The notes below the pieces were generated by a model. The model ran no database searches. It had not been told where the DNA came from and worked only from the letters and a program-made list of their open reading frames with translations. 64,000 nt of DNA, from NCBI GenBank assembly GCA_046541515.1, contig JBKHDD010000008.1:1-64000 (forward strand). The letters run 5' to 3'. Shown in pieces: positions 17,016 through 26,989 of the stretch. The stretch is from CAYFVR01 sp046541515 (GTDB lineage: Bacteria > Desulfobacterota > Desulfobacteria > Desulfobacterales > Desulfococcaceae). Every line of letters begins with the position of its first letter. Positions within the stretch are counted from its first letter, which is position 1. Position numbers and translations under genes: made by a program.

Positions 17016-17651
17016 CTACTTCAACAACCCGGATTCCGGATAATCCCACCGCCAGTTGCGCCACTGGGTGTCGTCGGATTCCCGCTTGGGAAGCCAACGG
17101 TCAAAGTGTTCGCCCTGGATGCCGCGAAGTCCCTCTTCGTAGGGATACCAGAGAGTGCCCGTCTCCTTGTCCCAAAGCACGAAGGTGTTGTCGTAGGTCC
17201 AGCCCGTGGGGGCGATGGTCAGAGTTCGGCCGTCGATTTCGCGGCTGTACACAGCCGCCAAGTCCATCAGCGGTCAGTAGCCCACCGCGATGGCGTCCCC
17301 GCCGATGCTCGAATTGGCGATTTCGTGCCGGGACAGCTTCCGGACCGACCAAGCCTTGGCTTCCTCTCCCTCGGCAATGCCGATCACGCGCATGGCGTCG
17401 TTGGCGTGTTTGGGCTCGGTGTCCAGATGCCCGTCATCCAGGGTCTTGAAGGTATGCCGCCCGATTCCGTACTGAAATTGGGACGGAACAAACCCCAGAG
17501 ACTTGGCCTGGGTCACGTCCCACCGTTCCCCAAGTTGATCGACGATAAACATCTTATCCTTCTCGCGTTCCACCCGGGCCCCCCGCGCGGGAAAAACCGC
17601 GAGCAGCCCGGCGAACAGCGCAAGCACAACCAAGTTCCCGTTAATCTTCAT
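17016..17651 (-). CDS. DUF3179 protein with in-frame TGA, candidate selenoprotein
   Basis: Read through TGA at 17276-17274 the gene encodes 211 residues: a signal peptide (LVVLALFAGLLAVFPARGA), then the DUF3179 pattern with VRKLSRHEIANSSIGG (103-118), AIAVGY (120-125), the TGA codon (126), PLMDLAAVYSREIDGR, and NTFVLWDKETGTLWYPYEEG. Family members have TYCPLCGTA at this spot, so TGA falls exactly on the first conserved Cys; the second is Met here. Both sides of the TGA are intact and in the same frame, and a 7-bp hairpin lies 15 bases downstream. Selenocysteine insertion is inferred. If it is wrong, the gene is a nonsense pseudogene. AGGAGG lies seven bases before ATG 17651. Location periplasmic; function of the family unknown. 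Confidence 0.72.
17241..17258 (-). promoter_or_regulatory. Candidate bacterial SECIS hairpin
   Basis: On the mRNA GCGGCUG-UGUA-CAGCCGC forms a perfect 7-bp stem with a four-base loop holding G and U. It starts 15 bases after the UGA, placing the loop about 23 bases downstream, inside the range used by bacterial SECIS elements (for example formate dehydrogenase genes). The hairpin lies within the coding sequence, as expected for bacteria. Confidence 0.6.
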
Positions 17652-18112
17652 AAAACAACCTCCTCTTCCCAAATTCCCGGAACGGGCCATTCGGTTAGGA
17701 AGGCCACATGTTCCGACAATCGAACCAGTGAACATATTTTGTCGCGCTTGTCGGAGAAGTCGTTCCCAAGCGAAAACCATTACGCCGGGGACCAAAGGCG
17801 AGAAAATATAGGATTCGGACGAATCGGGAAAACGGAATGGTTTAAAAGATTGAGGGAATTCGATCAAACACGGGAGGAGGCAAAAAAAAGCCGCGGAGTT
17901 CCCAATTTGAGGGAAACGGGCGACTCGTTCCACATGCAAAGCGAGAAATGGATCAGGGGGAGCGGATGGTTTCCAGCGCGACCCACAAATCGGATTTTGG
18001 GAAAAGGTCAAGGAAAGTGTTTCTTAAAACCATAACAAATCGAAGAAACGACAATTGCGCCGAAACCAGTTCCGCCGAAACGGAAATCAATGGGGTCAGC
18101 CGGCCTGAAACC
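17652..18112. other. Intergenic stretch upstream of the DUF3179 gene
   Basis: About 460 bases with no convincing gene in any frame. It must hold the DUF3179 promoter and the 3' end of the sigma/anti-sigma transcript. No clear terminator hairpin or conserved box was recognised. Confidence 0.5.
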
Positions 18113-18385
18113 TTACCGCGATTCGTCAGCGGCCCGCTGAAGGACCTGTTTGATCCGGGAACGAGTGGATTCCGGCAGGCAGGGGTCATCCACCGTGAAT
18201 TCCGGACCGTGCCCGTTCCGCACCGCCCGACGAATCGCCAATAATTCCTTCCGAAACCGGGAGCAGTGCCCGCACATCATCAGGTGCATCCACATGGCCA
18301 TCCGCCGGCGCAAGGGCAGACTTCGATCAAAAGATTCGGAGACGATCAGGCTGACCTCCCGACAATTCGGCATCCATTTCGACAT
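18113..18385 (-). CDS. Zinc-finger anti-sigma factor-like protein
   Basis: The 90-residue protein has an N-terminal Cys (PNCREVSLIVSESFDRSL) and the motif MHLMMCGHCSRFRKEL, i.e. the H-x3-C-x2-C of zinc-binding anti-sigma (ZAS/zf-HC2) domains, here at about residues 34-41. No membrane segment is present, so it is a short soluble anti-sigma factor. Its ATG lies 11 bases after the stop of the ECF sigma gene, the usual order. It should hold the sigma factor inactive until an unknown (perhaps redox or metal) signal. Confidence 0.8.
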   Translation of the reverse strand: MSKWMPNCREVSLIVSESFDRSLPLRRRMAMWMHLMMCGHCSRFRKELLAIRRAVRNGHGPEFTVDDPCLPESTRSRIKQVLQRAADESR

Positions 18386-18396
18386 GGCCTCCCCCC

Positions 18397-18987
18397 TTAC
18401 GCCGCCCCCGCGGCGACCCAGCGAATTTCGAGACATTTCCGGAGTCCCATCCGGGCCCGGTACAGCATCACCCAACAGTTGGACGAGGAAATCCCCAATT
18501 CCTTGCAAATTTCCTCGGTAGTCCGGCCATCCACCTCCCGCATCAGAAAAGCGTCGGCCTGGCGCGACGGAATTTCGGAAAGACAGCGGTACAGCACGTC
18601 CAAAAACTCTTTCTGTTCGTGGACCTGCGACGGATCGGTATGCCAGCGGGGCGGCTTGGCGTTCCAATGACCCCGATGGTTAAACAGCTCCTCGGAAACG
18701 TCCGCCACCAATCCCGCGTCCTCCACCGGGGTTTCCCGTCCGTCCTGACGAAAATGGTCAACGATCTTGTGCTTCAGAATGGCCATCAGCCACGTGCGGA
18801 TCGACGAACGGCCATGAAAACTCCCGAGGCCATGAAGCGCGGCCACGAAGGTTTCCTGCACCAAATCCTCGGCCACATGGGCCGCTCCCACCCGGGAAAG
18901 CGCGAACCGGTACAACAAATCGCCGTATTGATCCACCCAATCTTCCGGATCATCCATCGGCGGGCGGTCCTCCGGGGAATCGGTCAT
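18397..18987 (-). CDS. ECF-type RNA polymerase sigma factor
   Basis: The 196-residue protein has region 2 (LLYRFALSRVGAAHVAEDLVQETFVAALHG, about 25-54; helix 2.4 in SSIRTWLMAILKHKIVDHFR) and region 4 (LSEIPSRQADAFLMREVDGRTTEEICKELG then ISSSNCWVMLYRARMGLRKCL). There is no sigma 1 or 3, as in extracytoplasmic-function sigma factors. The Ser-Ser-Asn-Cys in the recognition helix and the Cys-rich C-terminus fit groups paired with small zinc-binding anti-sigma factors. Target promoters are not visible. First gene of a two-gene operon. Confidence 0.9.
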   Translation of the reverse strand: MTDSPEDRPPMDDPEDWVDQYGDLLYRFALSRVGAAHVAEDLVQETFVAALHGLGSFHGRSSIRTWLMAILKHKIVDHFRQDGRETPVEDAGLVADVSEELFNHRGHWNAKPPRWHTDPSQVHEQKEFLDVLYRCLSEIPSRQADAFLMREVDGRTTEEICKELGISSSNCWVMLYRARMGLRKCLEIRWVAAGAA

Positions 18988-19037
18988 GCGTTCTCCTTCG
19001 CCGGCAAGGATTCAACCATGCCGGCCCTAACAAAAAA

Positions 19038-19068
19038 GCGGGCACGCCACCCGAGGGGACGTGCCCGC
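19038..19068 (-). terminator. Rho-independent terminator of the ATP synthase operon
   Basis: GCGGGCACG and CGTGCCCGC form a 9-bp stem with a 13-base loop, followed on the minus strand by TTTTTTG. It lies 33 bases beyond the atpC stop and separates the operon from the sigma factor gene. Confidence 0.85.
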
Positions 19069-19100
19069 TTCTTATTGGATCAACCGTTCTTTTTTCCCGA

Positions 19101-19523
19101 TCAGGACCGGGACCGGCCTTCGGCCAACCGGAGACGCTCCAGCGCTCTTTCCAGGGCGGCGCGGGCGCGGACGAATTCCAGCTCGTCCTTGCTGCGCTCC
19201 GCCTCCAGCCGTTCCTGGGCGCGTTTGAGGGCCGTCTTGGCCCGCTCAAGATCGATATCGCAACGCCGTTCGGCGGATTCCGCGAGAATGGTCACCTTTT
19301 CGGGAAGCGCCTCGGCAAAGCCGCCGCTCACGAAAACGCACCGCTCCCGGCCGCTGGTGTCTTTGTATTTGACCGCCCCCACCTTCAACGTGCTGAGGAA
19401 GGGGGTATGGCCGGACAGGACGCCGAACTCGCCCTCGGTGCCGGGGGCCATGACAATCTGGGCCTCCTCGCTGACCACCGAGCGATCCGGCGTAACAACC
19501 TCCAACCAGATGCTTTTCGCCAT
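19101..19523 (-). CDS. atpC: ATP synthase F1 subunit epsilon
   Basis: The 140-residue subunit begins MAKSIWLEVVTPDRSVVSEE and shows the beta-sandwich motif GEFGVLSGHTPFLSTLKVG. The C-terminal helical hairpin (RAQERLEAERSKDELEF, then RARAALERALERL) is present; it can block rotation of F1. It is the last gene of the operon, 14 bases after atpD, and is followed by a terminator. Confidence 0.93.
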   Translation of the reverse strand: MAKSIWLEVVTPDRSVVSEEAQIVMAPGTEGEFGVLSGHTPFLSTLKVGAVKYKDTSGRERCVFVSGGFAEALPEKVTILAESAERRCDIDLERAKTALKRAQERLEAERSKDELEFVRARAALERALERLRLAEGRSRS

Positions 19524-19537
19524 GAAATCCCCCTCGG

Positions 19538-20956
19538 TTAGGCCGCCTCGGACATCTCCTTGGCTTTTTCCAGAACTTCCTCGATGCCGCCGACCATGTA
19601 GAAGGCCTGCTCGGGAATCTCGTCGTGCTTGCCGTCGACGATTTCCTTGAAGGCGCGGATGGTGTCTTCGATTTTGACGTACTTCCCGGCCTTCCCGGTG
19701 AAGGTCTCCGCAACGTGGAACGGCTGGGACAGAAACCGCTGCATCTTCCGGGCCCGGGCCACGGTGACCTTGTCCTCGTCGGAAAGTTCCTCGATGCCGA
19801 GAATGGCGATGATGTCCTGAAGTTCCTTGTACTTTTGCAGGATCTGCTGCACCTGCCGGGCGGTGCGGTAGTGCTCCTCGCCGATGTAGTTGGGATCCAG
19901 AATTCGGGAGGTGGAGTCCAGCGGATCCACGGCGGGATAGATGCCCAGCTCCGCGATCTGCCGGGAGAGCACCACGGTTCCGTCCAAGTGGGCGAAGGTG
20001 GTGGCCGGCGCGGGGTCGGTCAAGTCGTCGGCGGGCACGTACACGCACTGAACGGCGGTGATGGAGCCCTTGTCGGTGGAGGTGATCCGCTCCTGCAAAC
20101 CGCCGAGATCGACGGCCAGGGTGGGCTGGTAGCCCACGGCGCTGGGCATGCGGCCCAGCAGCGAGGACACTTCCTGGCCGGCCTGGGTGAAGCGGAAGAT
20201 GTTGTCGATGAACATCAGCACGTCCTGGCCTTCCACATCCCGGAAATACTCCGCGGCGGTCAGGGCGGACAGGGCCACCCGGGCGCGGGCGCCCGGCGGT
20301 TCGGTCATCTGGCCGTAAACCAGGGCCGCCTTGGGAAGAACGCCGGAGTCCTTCATTTCGTGGTAAAGGTCGTTGCCTTCGCGGGTCCGCTCGCCCACGC
20401 CGGCGAACACGGAGATGCCGCCGTGGTGCATGGCGATGTTGTGGACCATTTCCATCATGATAACGGTCTTGCCCACGCCGGCGCCGCCGAACATCCCCAT
20501 TTTGCCGCCTCGGGGGAAGGGCACCAGCAGGTCGATCACCTTGACGCCGGTTTCCAGCACGCGGACGGTGGTGTCCTGCTCGGTGAAGGCCGGCGCCAGC
20601 CGATGGATCGGCATCATCTTTTCCTGGCTGATGTCGCCGAGCCCGTCCACCGGGCGGCCGACCACGTTGAGCACCCGGCCCAGGGCCGCTTCGCCCACGG
20701 GCATCTGAATGGGGGCGCCGGTGTCTTTCACGGGGGCGCCGCGAACGAGACCGTCGGTGACGTCCATGGCGATGGTCCGGACCACGTTGTCGCCCAGGTG
20801 CTGGGCCACCTCAACCACCAGGTTGTCTTCCTCGTCGCCGATGGCCTTGTTGCTGATCAGCAACGCCGAAAGGATTTCCGGAAGCTTGCCCTGCTCGAAC
20901 TCCACGTCGACGACAGGCCCGAGAACCTGCACGATTTTTCCGATATTGTCTGCCAT
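19538..20956 (-). CDS. atpD: ATP synthase F1 subunit beta
   Basis: The 472-residue catalytic subunit contains the P-loop GGAGVGKTV (about 151-159), the catalytic Glu in GVGERTREGNDLY near residue 180, ALTAAEYFRDVEGQDVLMF, and the ADDLTDPAPATTFAHLD segment. AGGAGG lies just before ATG. Three copies alternate with alpha in the F1 head and synthesise ATP from ADP and phosphate. Confidence 0.97.
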   Translation of the reverse strand: MADNIGKIVQVLGPVVDVEFEQGKLPEILSALLISNKAIGDEEDNLVVEVAQHLGDNVVRTIAMDVTDGLVRGAPVKDTGAPIQMPVGEAALGRVLNVVGRPVDGLGDISQEKMMPIHRLAPAFTEQDTTVRVLETGVKVIDLLVPFPRGGKMGMFGGAGVGKTVIMMEMVHNIAMHHGGISVFAGVGERTREGNDLYHEMKDSGVLPKAALVYGQMTEPPGARARVALSALTAAEYFRDVEGQDVLMFIDNIFRFTQAGQEVSSLLGRMPSAVGYQPTLAVDLGGLQERITSTDKGSITAVQCVYVPADDLTDPAPATTFAHLDGTVVLSRQIAELGIYPAVDPLDSTSRILDPNYIGEEHYRTARQVQQILQKYKELQDIIAILGIEELSDEDKVTVARARKMQRFLSQPFHVAETFTGKAGKYVKIEDTIRAFKEIVDGKHDEIPEQAFYMVGGIEEVLEKAKEMSEAA

Positions 20957-20989
20957 TGGAAAAAAACCTCCTGAAATGGGTTGGTCGGA

Positions 20990-21877
20990 TCAGCCCTTCA
21001 GCGCTTCGGCGCCGCCGACGATGTCCATAAGTTCCCCGGTGATGGCCGCCTGCCGAGCCTTGTTGTAGGTCAGCGTCAGCCGCTCGATCATATCGTTGCA
21101 TGCCTGGGTCGCGTTGTTCATGGCCATCATCCGCGCGGCGTGCTCGCTGGTGGACGTTTCCAGCAGGCCCCGGTAAATCTGCACGTAGACGTTTCGGGGC
21201 AACATGTCGCCGAGAAGCTCGTCCGCGGAGGGCTCGCAGATATGTTCCGCCAGATACGGAACGTCTTCCGCCTGCGCGGCTTCCTCCTCCGCCAACAGGG
21301 GAGGAATGGGAAGAATCTGCTGGACCACCGGCACTTGGCGGGCCATGGTCTGAAACTCGGACGAAACCAAATAGACCTCGTCATAGGTGCCGTCCAGGAA
21401 GTCCTGCACCAGCTTGCGGCCGGCATTGGCCGCCACGCCGAAGTCGAAGCGACCGCCCACGACGCCAAGGTATTCGTCGGCGATGGGCAGCTTGGTTTTG
21501 CGGGCCCAGTCCCGCCCTTTCTTGCCGAAGGCCGTCATGGAAAGGGACAGCTCGGGCCGCTCCTTCACCAGTTGATCGGCCGCGTCGATCAGGTTGGCGT
21601 TGAAACCGCCGCAAAGGCCCCGGTCGGATGTGCACAGAACGATATGCACGTTTTCGACCGTCTCCCGGGGCAAAAGGAGGGGGCTGGCCTCGTCCCCGGC
21701 CTTTCCCGCCAAGCTGCCGAGAACCTCGGCGAACTTGGACGCGTACGGCCGAAAGGCCTCCATGTCTCCCTGCGCGCCGCGAAGCTTGGACGCCGCGACC
21801 ATGTTCATGGCCTTGGTGATCTGCTTCGTCTTTTTTACGGCGGAGATTTTGTTTTGAACATCCTTCAAGGTCGCCAT
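20990..21877 (-). CDS. atpG: ATP synthase F1 subunit gamma
   Basis: The 295-residue rotor subunit begins MATLKDVQNKISAVKKTKQI followed by TKAMNMVAASKLR, and ends ATQACNDMIERLTLTYNKAR QAAITGE, the two helices of the central coiled coil. CTSDRGLCGGFNANLI in the middle is the family signature. Between atpA and atpD as usual. Confidence 0.95.
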   Translation of the reverse strand: MATLKDVQNKISAVKKTKQITKAMNMVAASKLRGAQGDMEAFRPYASKFAEVLGSLAGKAGDEASPLLLPRETVENVHIVLCTSDRGLCGGFNANLIDAADQLVKERPELSLSMTAFGKKGRDWARKTKLPIADEYLGVVGGRFDFGVAANAGRKLVQDFLDGTYDEVYLVSSEFQTMARQVPVVQQILPIPPLLAEEEAAQAEDVPYLAEHICEPSADELLGDMLPRNVYVQIYRGLLETSTSEHAARMMAMNNATQACNDMIERLTLTYNKARQAAITGELMDIVGGAEALKG

Positions 21878-21889
21878 AATTCGCCCTTT

Positions 21890-23406
<1,517 letters not shown>

Positions 23407-23407
<1 letters not shown>

Positions 23408-23961
23408 TAGGCACTCTCACCCCTTTTTAAGGTTTCTTTCATATTTTGTAACTGGGTCCGGATGCTGCCATCCAGCACCATGTCGCCGATCCGGGCAACC
23501 AGCCCGCCGATGAGTTCGGGGTCGGTCTGAACATCCAGCTTGACCACCTTCCCGGTCCGCCGGGACAGCGCGTCTCGCACCTTGTCCACCGCGTCGTCGC
23601 TCAGCTCCGCGGCGGAAATCAGACTTGCCCGGGCCACCCCTTTAAGTTCGTCGGCCAGTCCCTGATAGAATTCATCGATGCTGTGAATAAACTCCAGCCT
23701 TCCTTTATCGAACAACAGGTCCAGAAAAGAGGCGAGCGTCTTGGAAAGGCCCATTTTTTCGACCGCGGAACGCAACACCCGCTTCCGTCCGGCGTCTTCG
23801 TAGAGCGGGTTCAGAACCGCCTCTTCCAGGTTCGGATTTTGGGCCATCGCGTAGGCGAAGCGGGAAAGTTCGTCCCGGTAGGTCTCGGCCTGGCCGTCCT
23901 CTTTTCCGATCAGCAGAAGCGCTTTGGCATATCGGCGTGCCACCGCGAGATTTCGTTTCAC
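23407..23961 (-). CDS. atpH: ATP synthase F1 subunit delta
   Basis: The 184-residue stator subunit begins MKRNLAVARRYAKALLLIGK and ends with the conserved LDVQTDPELIGGLVARIGDMVLDGS region. It links the peripheral stalk b subunits to alpha. Start and stop touch both neighbours (one-base overlaps), consistent with one transcript. Confidence 0.94.
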
Positions 23962-24593
23962 TAGGCCACCACCTTTTCCAGGTATTCATCCACCAGTCGA
24001 TCCTGATCGTCGCCGGTCATGCTGGAGCGGATGAGCGCCTCGGCCTTTCCAAGGGCTTCTTCCAGCACTTCCTCCTGCAGCCGGGCCTTGGCCTTCTTGT
24101 ATTCAAAGGCGATGTTCCGCTGGGCCTGCTGCTGGAGTTTTTCGGCGGACTGTTCCGCTTCGGCGAGAATTCGCTTCCGGGCTTCCTGGCCCTGCCGTTC
24201 ATACTCGGCAATGATCTTGCCGGCCTCGTCGTCCAGGGCGGCCAGCTTCCGCTCGTATTCCGCCAGCTCCACCTCGGCCTGCTTCTTTCGGTTTTCCAGG
24301 TCGGCGAGTTCGTCCTTGATGCCTTCGATTCGGGCGTTCAGCGCCTTGCCGACCGGCTTCCGCAACAAAAAGAAAAGGGCGATGGCCAGCACACCGAAGT
24401 TCATCACCCGGTATGTATCCGTGGCCACCCACCCTTTCGGTTCGCCGCCGTGCTCGCCTTCACCGTGTCCGCCCCCGGTCGCCCCCAAGGCGGGAAGGGC
24501 AAAGCCAAGCATCAAAACCATCGCCAGGGCAAGCAGGAACGCGGGTTTTCGGCGCGTCCACGAGCGCCGCAAGCCAACTCCAGGTTTCTCCAT
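23961..24593 (-). CDS. atpF: ATP synthase Fo subunit b, with N-terminal extension
   Basis: The 210-residue protein has an unusual front end: a basic start, a hydrophobic segment (AFLLALAMVLMLGFALPALGA) resembling a signal peptide, a Gly/His/Glu-rich stretch (GGGHGEGEHGGEPKG), then the usual b-type membrane helix (MNFGVLAIALFFLLRKPVGK, about 64-83) and a long Glu/Lys/Ala coiled coil. The signal-like extension is common in this subunit of deltaproteobacteria-like operons. Together with the b' gene it makes the peripheral stalk. Confidence 0.9.
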   Translation of the reverse strand: MEKPGVGLRRSWTRRKPAFLLALAMVLMLGFALPALGATGGGHGEGEHGGEPKGWVATDTYRVMNFGVLAIALFFLLRKPVGKALNARIEGIKDELADLENRKKQAEVELAEYERKLAALDDEAGKIIAEYERQGQEARKRILAEAEQSAEKLQQQAQRNIAFEYKKAKARLQEEVLEEALGKAEALIRSSMTGDDQDRLVDEYLEKVVA

Positions 24594-25018
24594 TACACGG
24601 CCCTCCCCAAAATTTTTTGACCGATCTCTCGCGCAAACTCGTCCGCGCGCTCCATCAACGCGCTGCGGACCGATTCCACGTCCTTGGCGATGTCTTCCCG
24701 AACCTTGGCCAGTTCGGCCTGGGCATTGCGGTTGATCTCCGCGACGATCTCCCGCTCCTTGGTTTCGGCCTCGTCCACCACGGCGTCCCGCTTTTTCATG
24801 CCTTCGGCGCGGGCATTTTTGATGCCCTCTTCATAGGCCTGATTCTTCTCCTTCACCCGATTTGCGGACGCGTCGATTCCGGTCTTGAGGCCGTCGATCT
24901 TCTCGCTCCGCTGGCGCAGGATATTCCGGATCGGACGATACACGAACTTGTTCATCGCCCAGATCAGAACCAAGAAATTGGCGATCTGAAAGAATAGCGA
25001 ACTGTCGACACTGATCAT
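24593..25018 (-). CDS. ATP synthase Fo subunit b' (second b-type subunit)
   Basis: The 141-residue protein begins MISVDSSLFFQIANFLVLIW, AMNKFVYRPIRNIL, a b-type membrane helix near the N-terminus, then a long coiled coil (SEKIDGLKTGIDASANRVKE onward). It is shorter than the next gene and lacks the signal-like extension. Two different b proteins imply a heterodimeric stalk, as in some Desulfobacterota, cyanobacteria and plastids. It is the first gene of the operon; subunits a and c are not here. Confidence 0.9.
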   Translation of the reverse strand: MISVDSSLFFQIANFLVLIWAMNKFVYRPIRNILRQRSEKIDGLKTGIDASANRVKEKNQAYEEGIKNARAEGMKKRDAVVDEAETKEREIVAEINRNAQAELAKVREDIAKDVESVRSALMERADEFAREIGQKILGRAV

Positions 25019-25082
25019 CTCGACTCCCTCAACTCCTGTGGTTTACGGCAAAAAATGCACCACGCCCTCACAAATTTGGGCG

Positions 25083-25112
25083 TATGTATCATCCGAACCC
25101 GGAATTTGTCAA
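25083..25112 (-). promoter_or_regulatory. Candidate promoter of the ATP synthase operon
   Basis: On the minus strand TTGACA (25112-25107) is followed after 18 bases by TACATA (25088-25083), preceded by TG as in extended -10 promoters. It lies 65 bases before the b' start in a 313-base gap (25019-25331) that holds no gene; the rest of that gap shows nothing else recognisable. Confidence 0.5.
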
Positions 25113-25331
25113 AGGATTTTTAGACCGATTAATTTACCCCGAGGGCGGTCGGAAGGCCCCGGTTTTTACCCAAAACGAAGCCGGAAGCCCCGGATTCTCT
25201 CGCGGTTTGGAAAGCCGAAGGCCTCGGTGAAAATTCGAAGAATTTTCGGTCGATTTTTCGCTCGACGCGAAAGGGATTCGAAGGCGGATTTCCGGAAGAA
25301 ACCGCCCTCCGAACCGGCCCATATCGGCTGG

Positions 25332-25751
25332 TCAATTATTTTCCGGAATCTCCTCCGGGCTCGGGGGCGCGTTCCCTAGGGCGAACCGCTCCGCCGGTTG
25401 GCGGGAACGCGGGGCCTTGGTGCCGCAGTTGCCGTTGAAAGTGGCGCCGGAATCGATGGAAATGGTAGGCGCGTAGATGTCCCCGTTGACCACGCCCGGG
25501 GCCAGAACGTCAATGCGATCCCGCGCCTGTATGCAGCCGGTCACCCGCCCCATCACCACCGCCACGTCCACGTCGATGTCGGCGTCGACGACCGCCCGCT
25601 CCCCGACGATCACCGTTCCGCCGGCCCCCTCGATCCGGCCGTTCACCCGGCCGTCCAGCCGAACCGTTCCCTGGAAAGACAGCGTCCCCTCCAATGCGGC
25701 GTCCGCGCCCAGAAAAGTGGTGACCGCCGCGGGACGTTTGCGCTTTTTCAT
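25332..25751 (-). CDS. Bactofilin (polymer-forming cytoskeletal protein)
   Basis: The 139-residue protein starts with a basic MKKRKRPAAV tail, then FLGADAALEGTLSFQGTVRL DGRVNG and repeated beta-helix rungs: IEGAGGTVIVGERAVVDADI, VDVAVVMGRVTGCIQARDRI, VLAPGVVNGDIYAPTISID. This is the bactofilin fold, a right-handed beta-helix that polymerises without nucleotide and binds membranes. It follows the mre/rod genes, fitting a role in local cell-wall growth or shape. The last 30 residues are Pro/Arg/Glu-rich and probably disordered. Confidence 0.88.
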   Translation of the reverse strand: MKKRKRPAAVTTFLGADAALEGTLSFQGTVRLDGRVNGRIEGAGGTVIVGERAVVDADIDVDVAVVMGRVTGCIQARDRIDVLAPGVVNGDIYAPTISIDSGATFNGNCGTKAPRSRQPAERFALGNAPPSPEEIPENN

Positions 25752-25889
25752 GCCATTCCCCCCGTTTTACGACACTTCGCCCGCCCGGCGCAGGATCGTT
25801 TCCGCCGGCCGCGCCGAAACCATTTGGGATCTATCCAACGCAAGCCCATCCATGGGCCGAAGCAACGACGAGCCGACCCGGAAGCCGGA

Positions 25890-26984
25890 TCATCGCACCA
25901 CGAAGCGCCGCATGCTCACATTGGCCAGCAGCCCGATGCACACCATGATGGTGAGAATGGAGGAGCCGCCGTAGCTGACCAGCGGAAGCGGCATGCCCAC
26001 CACCGGCATGAGGCCCATGACCATCCCCAGGTTGATCAGCGCCTGCCAGAAAATCATGGCCGTGGCTCCGATCGCCAAAATCGTGCCGAAATGATCCCGG
26101 CAAGCGAACGCGATGCCCAGTCCCCGGGCGAGAAGAAAAAAGAAGGCCAGACAGACGACGAAGGCGCCGATAAAGCCCCACTCTTCCGCCAGAACCGAAA
26201 AAATGAAATCGGTATGTTGCTCCGGCAGAAAGGCCAGGGTGTTTTGGGTTCCCTGAAACAGCCCCTTGCCATGAATCATCCCGGAGCCGATGGCGATTTT
26301 GGACTGGATAATGTGATACCCCGCGCCCATCGGGTCCCGATCCGGATCCAGGAAGGTAAGAATCCGCTGCCGCTGATAGTCCTTGAGGAAAAAAAAACCG
26401 ACCGATGCCGCCAGGCCCCCCAAAATGGAAAGCGCCGCCAGGCTCCGCCGTTCGATTTTCACGAACAGCGTCATGGAGCCGGCGATGAGAAGAAGCACCA
26501 GGCCGGTTCCAAGGTCGGGCTGCTGGACGATGAGGCCAAACGGCAAGGCGGTCAACGCCAGGGGAACGCCCAGCTCCCGCAGACGAAATCCCTCCAGCTT
26601 GATCCGACGGGCGAAAAAGCGGGCCAGCACCAGGACGACCGCGATTTTGGCCAGCTCCGATGGCTGCAAGGTCAGCGGCCCCAGGGCCAGCCAACGGCGC
26701 GAGCCGCCCACCAGCTTTCCCGCGAACAGCACGGCGACCAGCAATCCCATGCAGAGGGAATAAATGGGGTAGGCCCACCTCTCCAGCGATTTGTAATCCA
26801 GCAGACAAATAAACAGAACGGCGCCCAGCCCCGCGCCGTACCAAACCCATTGCTTCAGGTAGAGATCGGCATGGACGGTTCCCGACACGGCGCTGTAGAT
26901 GGTCACCAGCCCCACCCCGCAAAGGAAGAGCGTGAGAAACAGAAGGCCCCAGTCCAGGTTTTCGATCAGGCGTCGGTCGAACAT
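25890..26984 (-). CDS. rodA: Peptidoglycan glycosyltransferase RodA (SEDS family)
   Basis: The 364-residue membrane protein has about ten membrane segments and SEDS motifs: LALGPLTLQPSELAKIAVVL near residue 104, QQPDLGTGLVLLLI near residue 155 (catalytic Asp in QPDLG), and the end motif MPVVGMPLPLVSYGGSS. RodA polymerises glycan strands from lipid II during elongation, in complex with PBP2. It starts five bases after the PBP2 stop. The frame is open far upstream, but the ATG at 26984 matches RodA N-termini (DWGLLFLTLFLCGVGLVTIY). Confidence 0.94.
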   Translation of the reverse strand: MFDRRLIENLDWGLLFLTLFLCGVGLVTIYSAVSGTVHADLYLKQWVWYGAGLGAVLFICLLDYKSLERWAYPIYSLCMGLLVAVLFAGKLVGGSRRWLALGPLTLQPSELAKIAVVLVLARFFARRIKLEGFRLRELGVPLALTALPFGLIVQQPDLGTGLVLLLIAGSMTLFVKIERRSLAALSILGGLAASVGFFFLKDYQRQRILTFLDPDRDPMGAGYHIIQSKIAIGSGMIHGKGLFQGTQNTLAFLPEQHTDFIFSVLAEEWGFIGAFVVCLAFFFLLARGLGIAFACRDHFGTILAIGATAMIFWQALINLGMVMGLMPVVGMPLPLVSYGGSSILTIMVCIGLLANVSMRRFVVR

Positions 26985-26989
26985 GGCCG

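Noticed and set aside
17016..17267. Separate small gene for the C-terminal DUF3179 part
   Set aside because: It continues the same frame and domain as the upstream part across a single TGA, has no RBS of its own, and is better read as one gene.
24413..24997. Plus-strand frames opposite the b and b' genes
   Set aside because: Shadows of the ATP synthase stalk genes, without homology.
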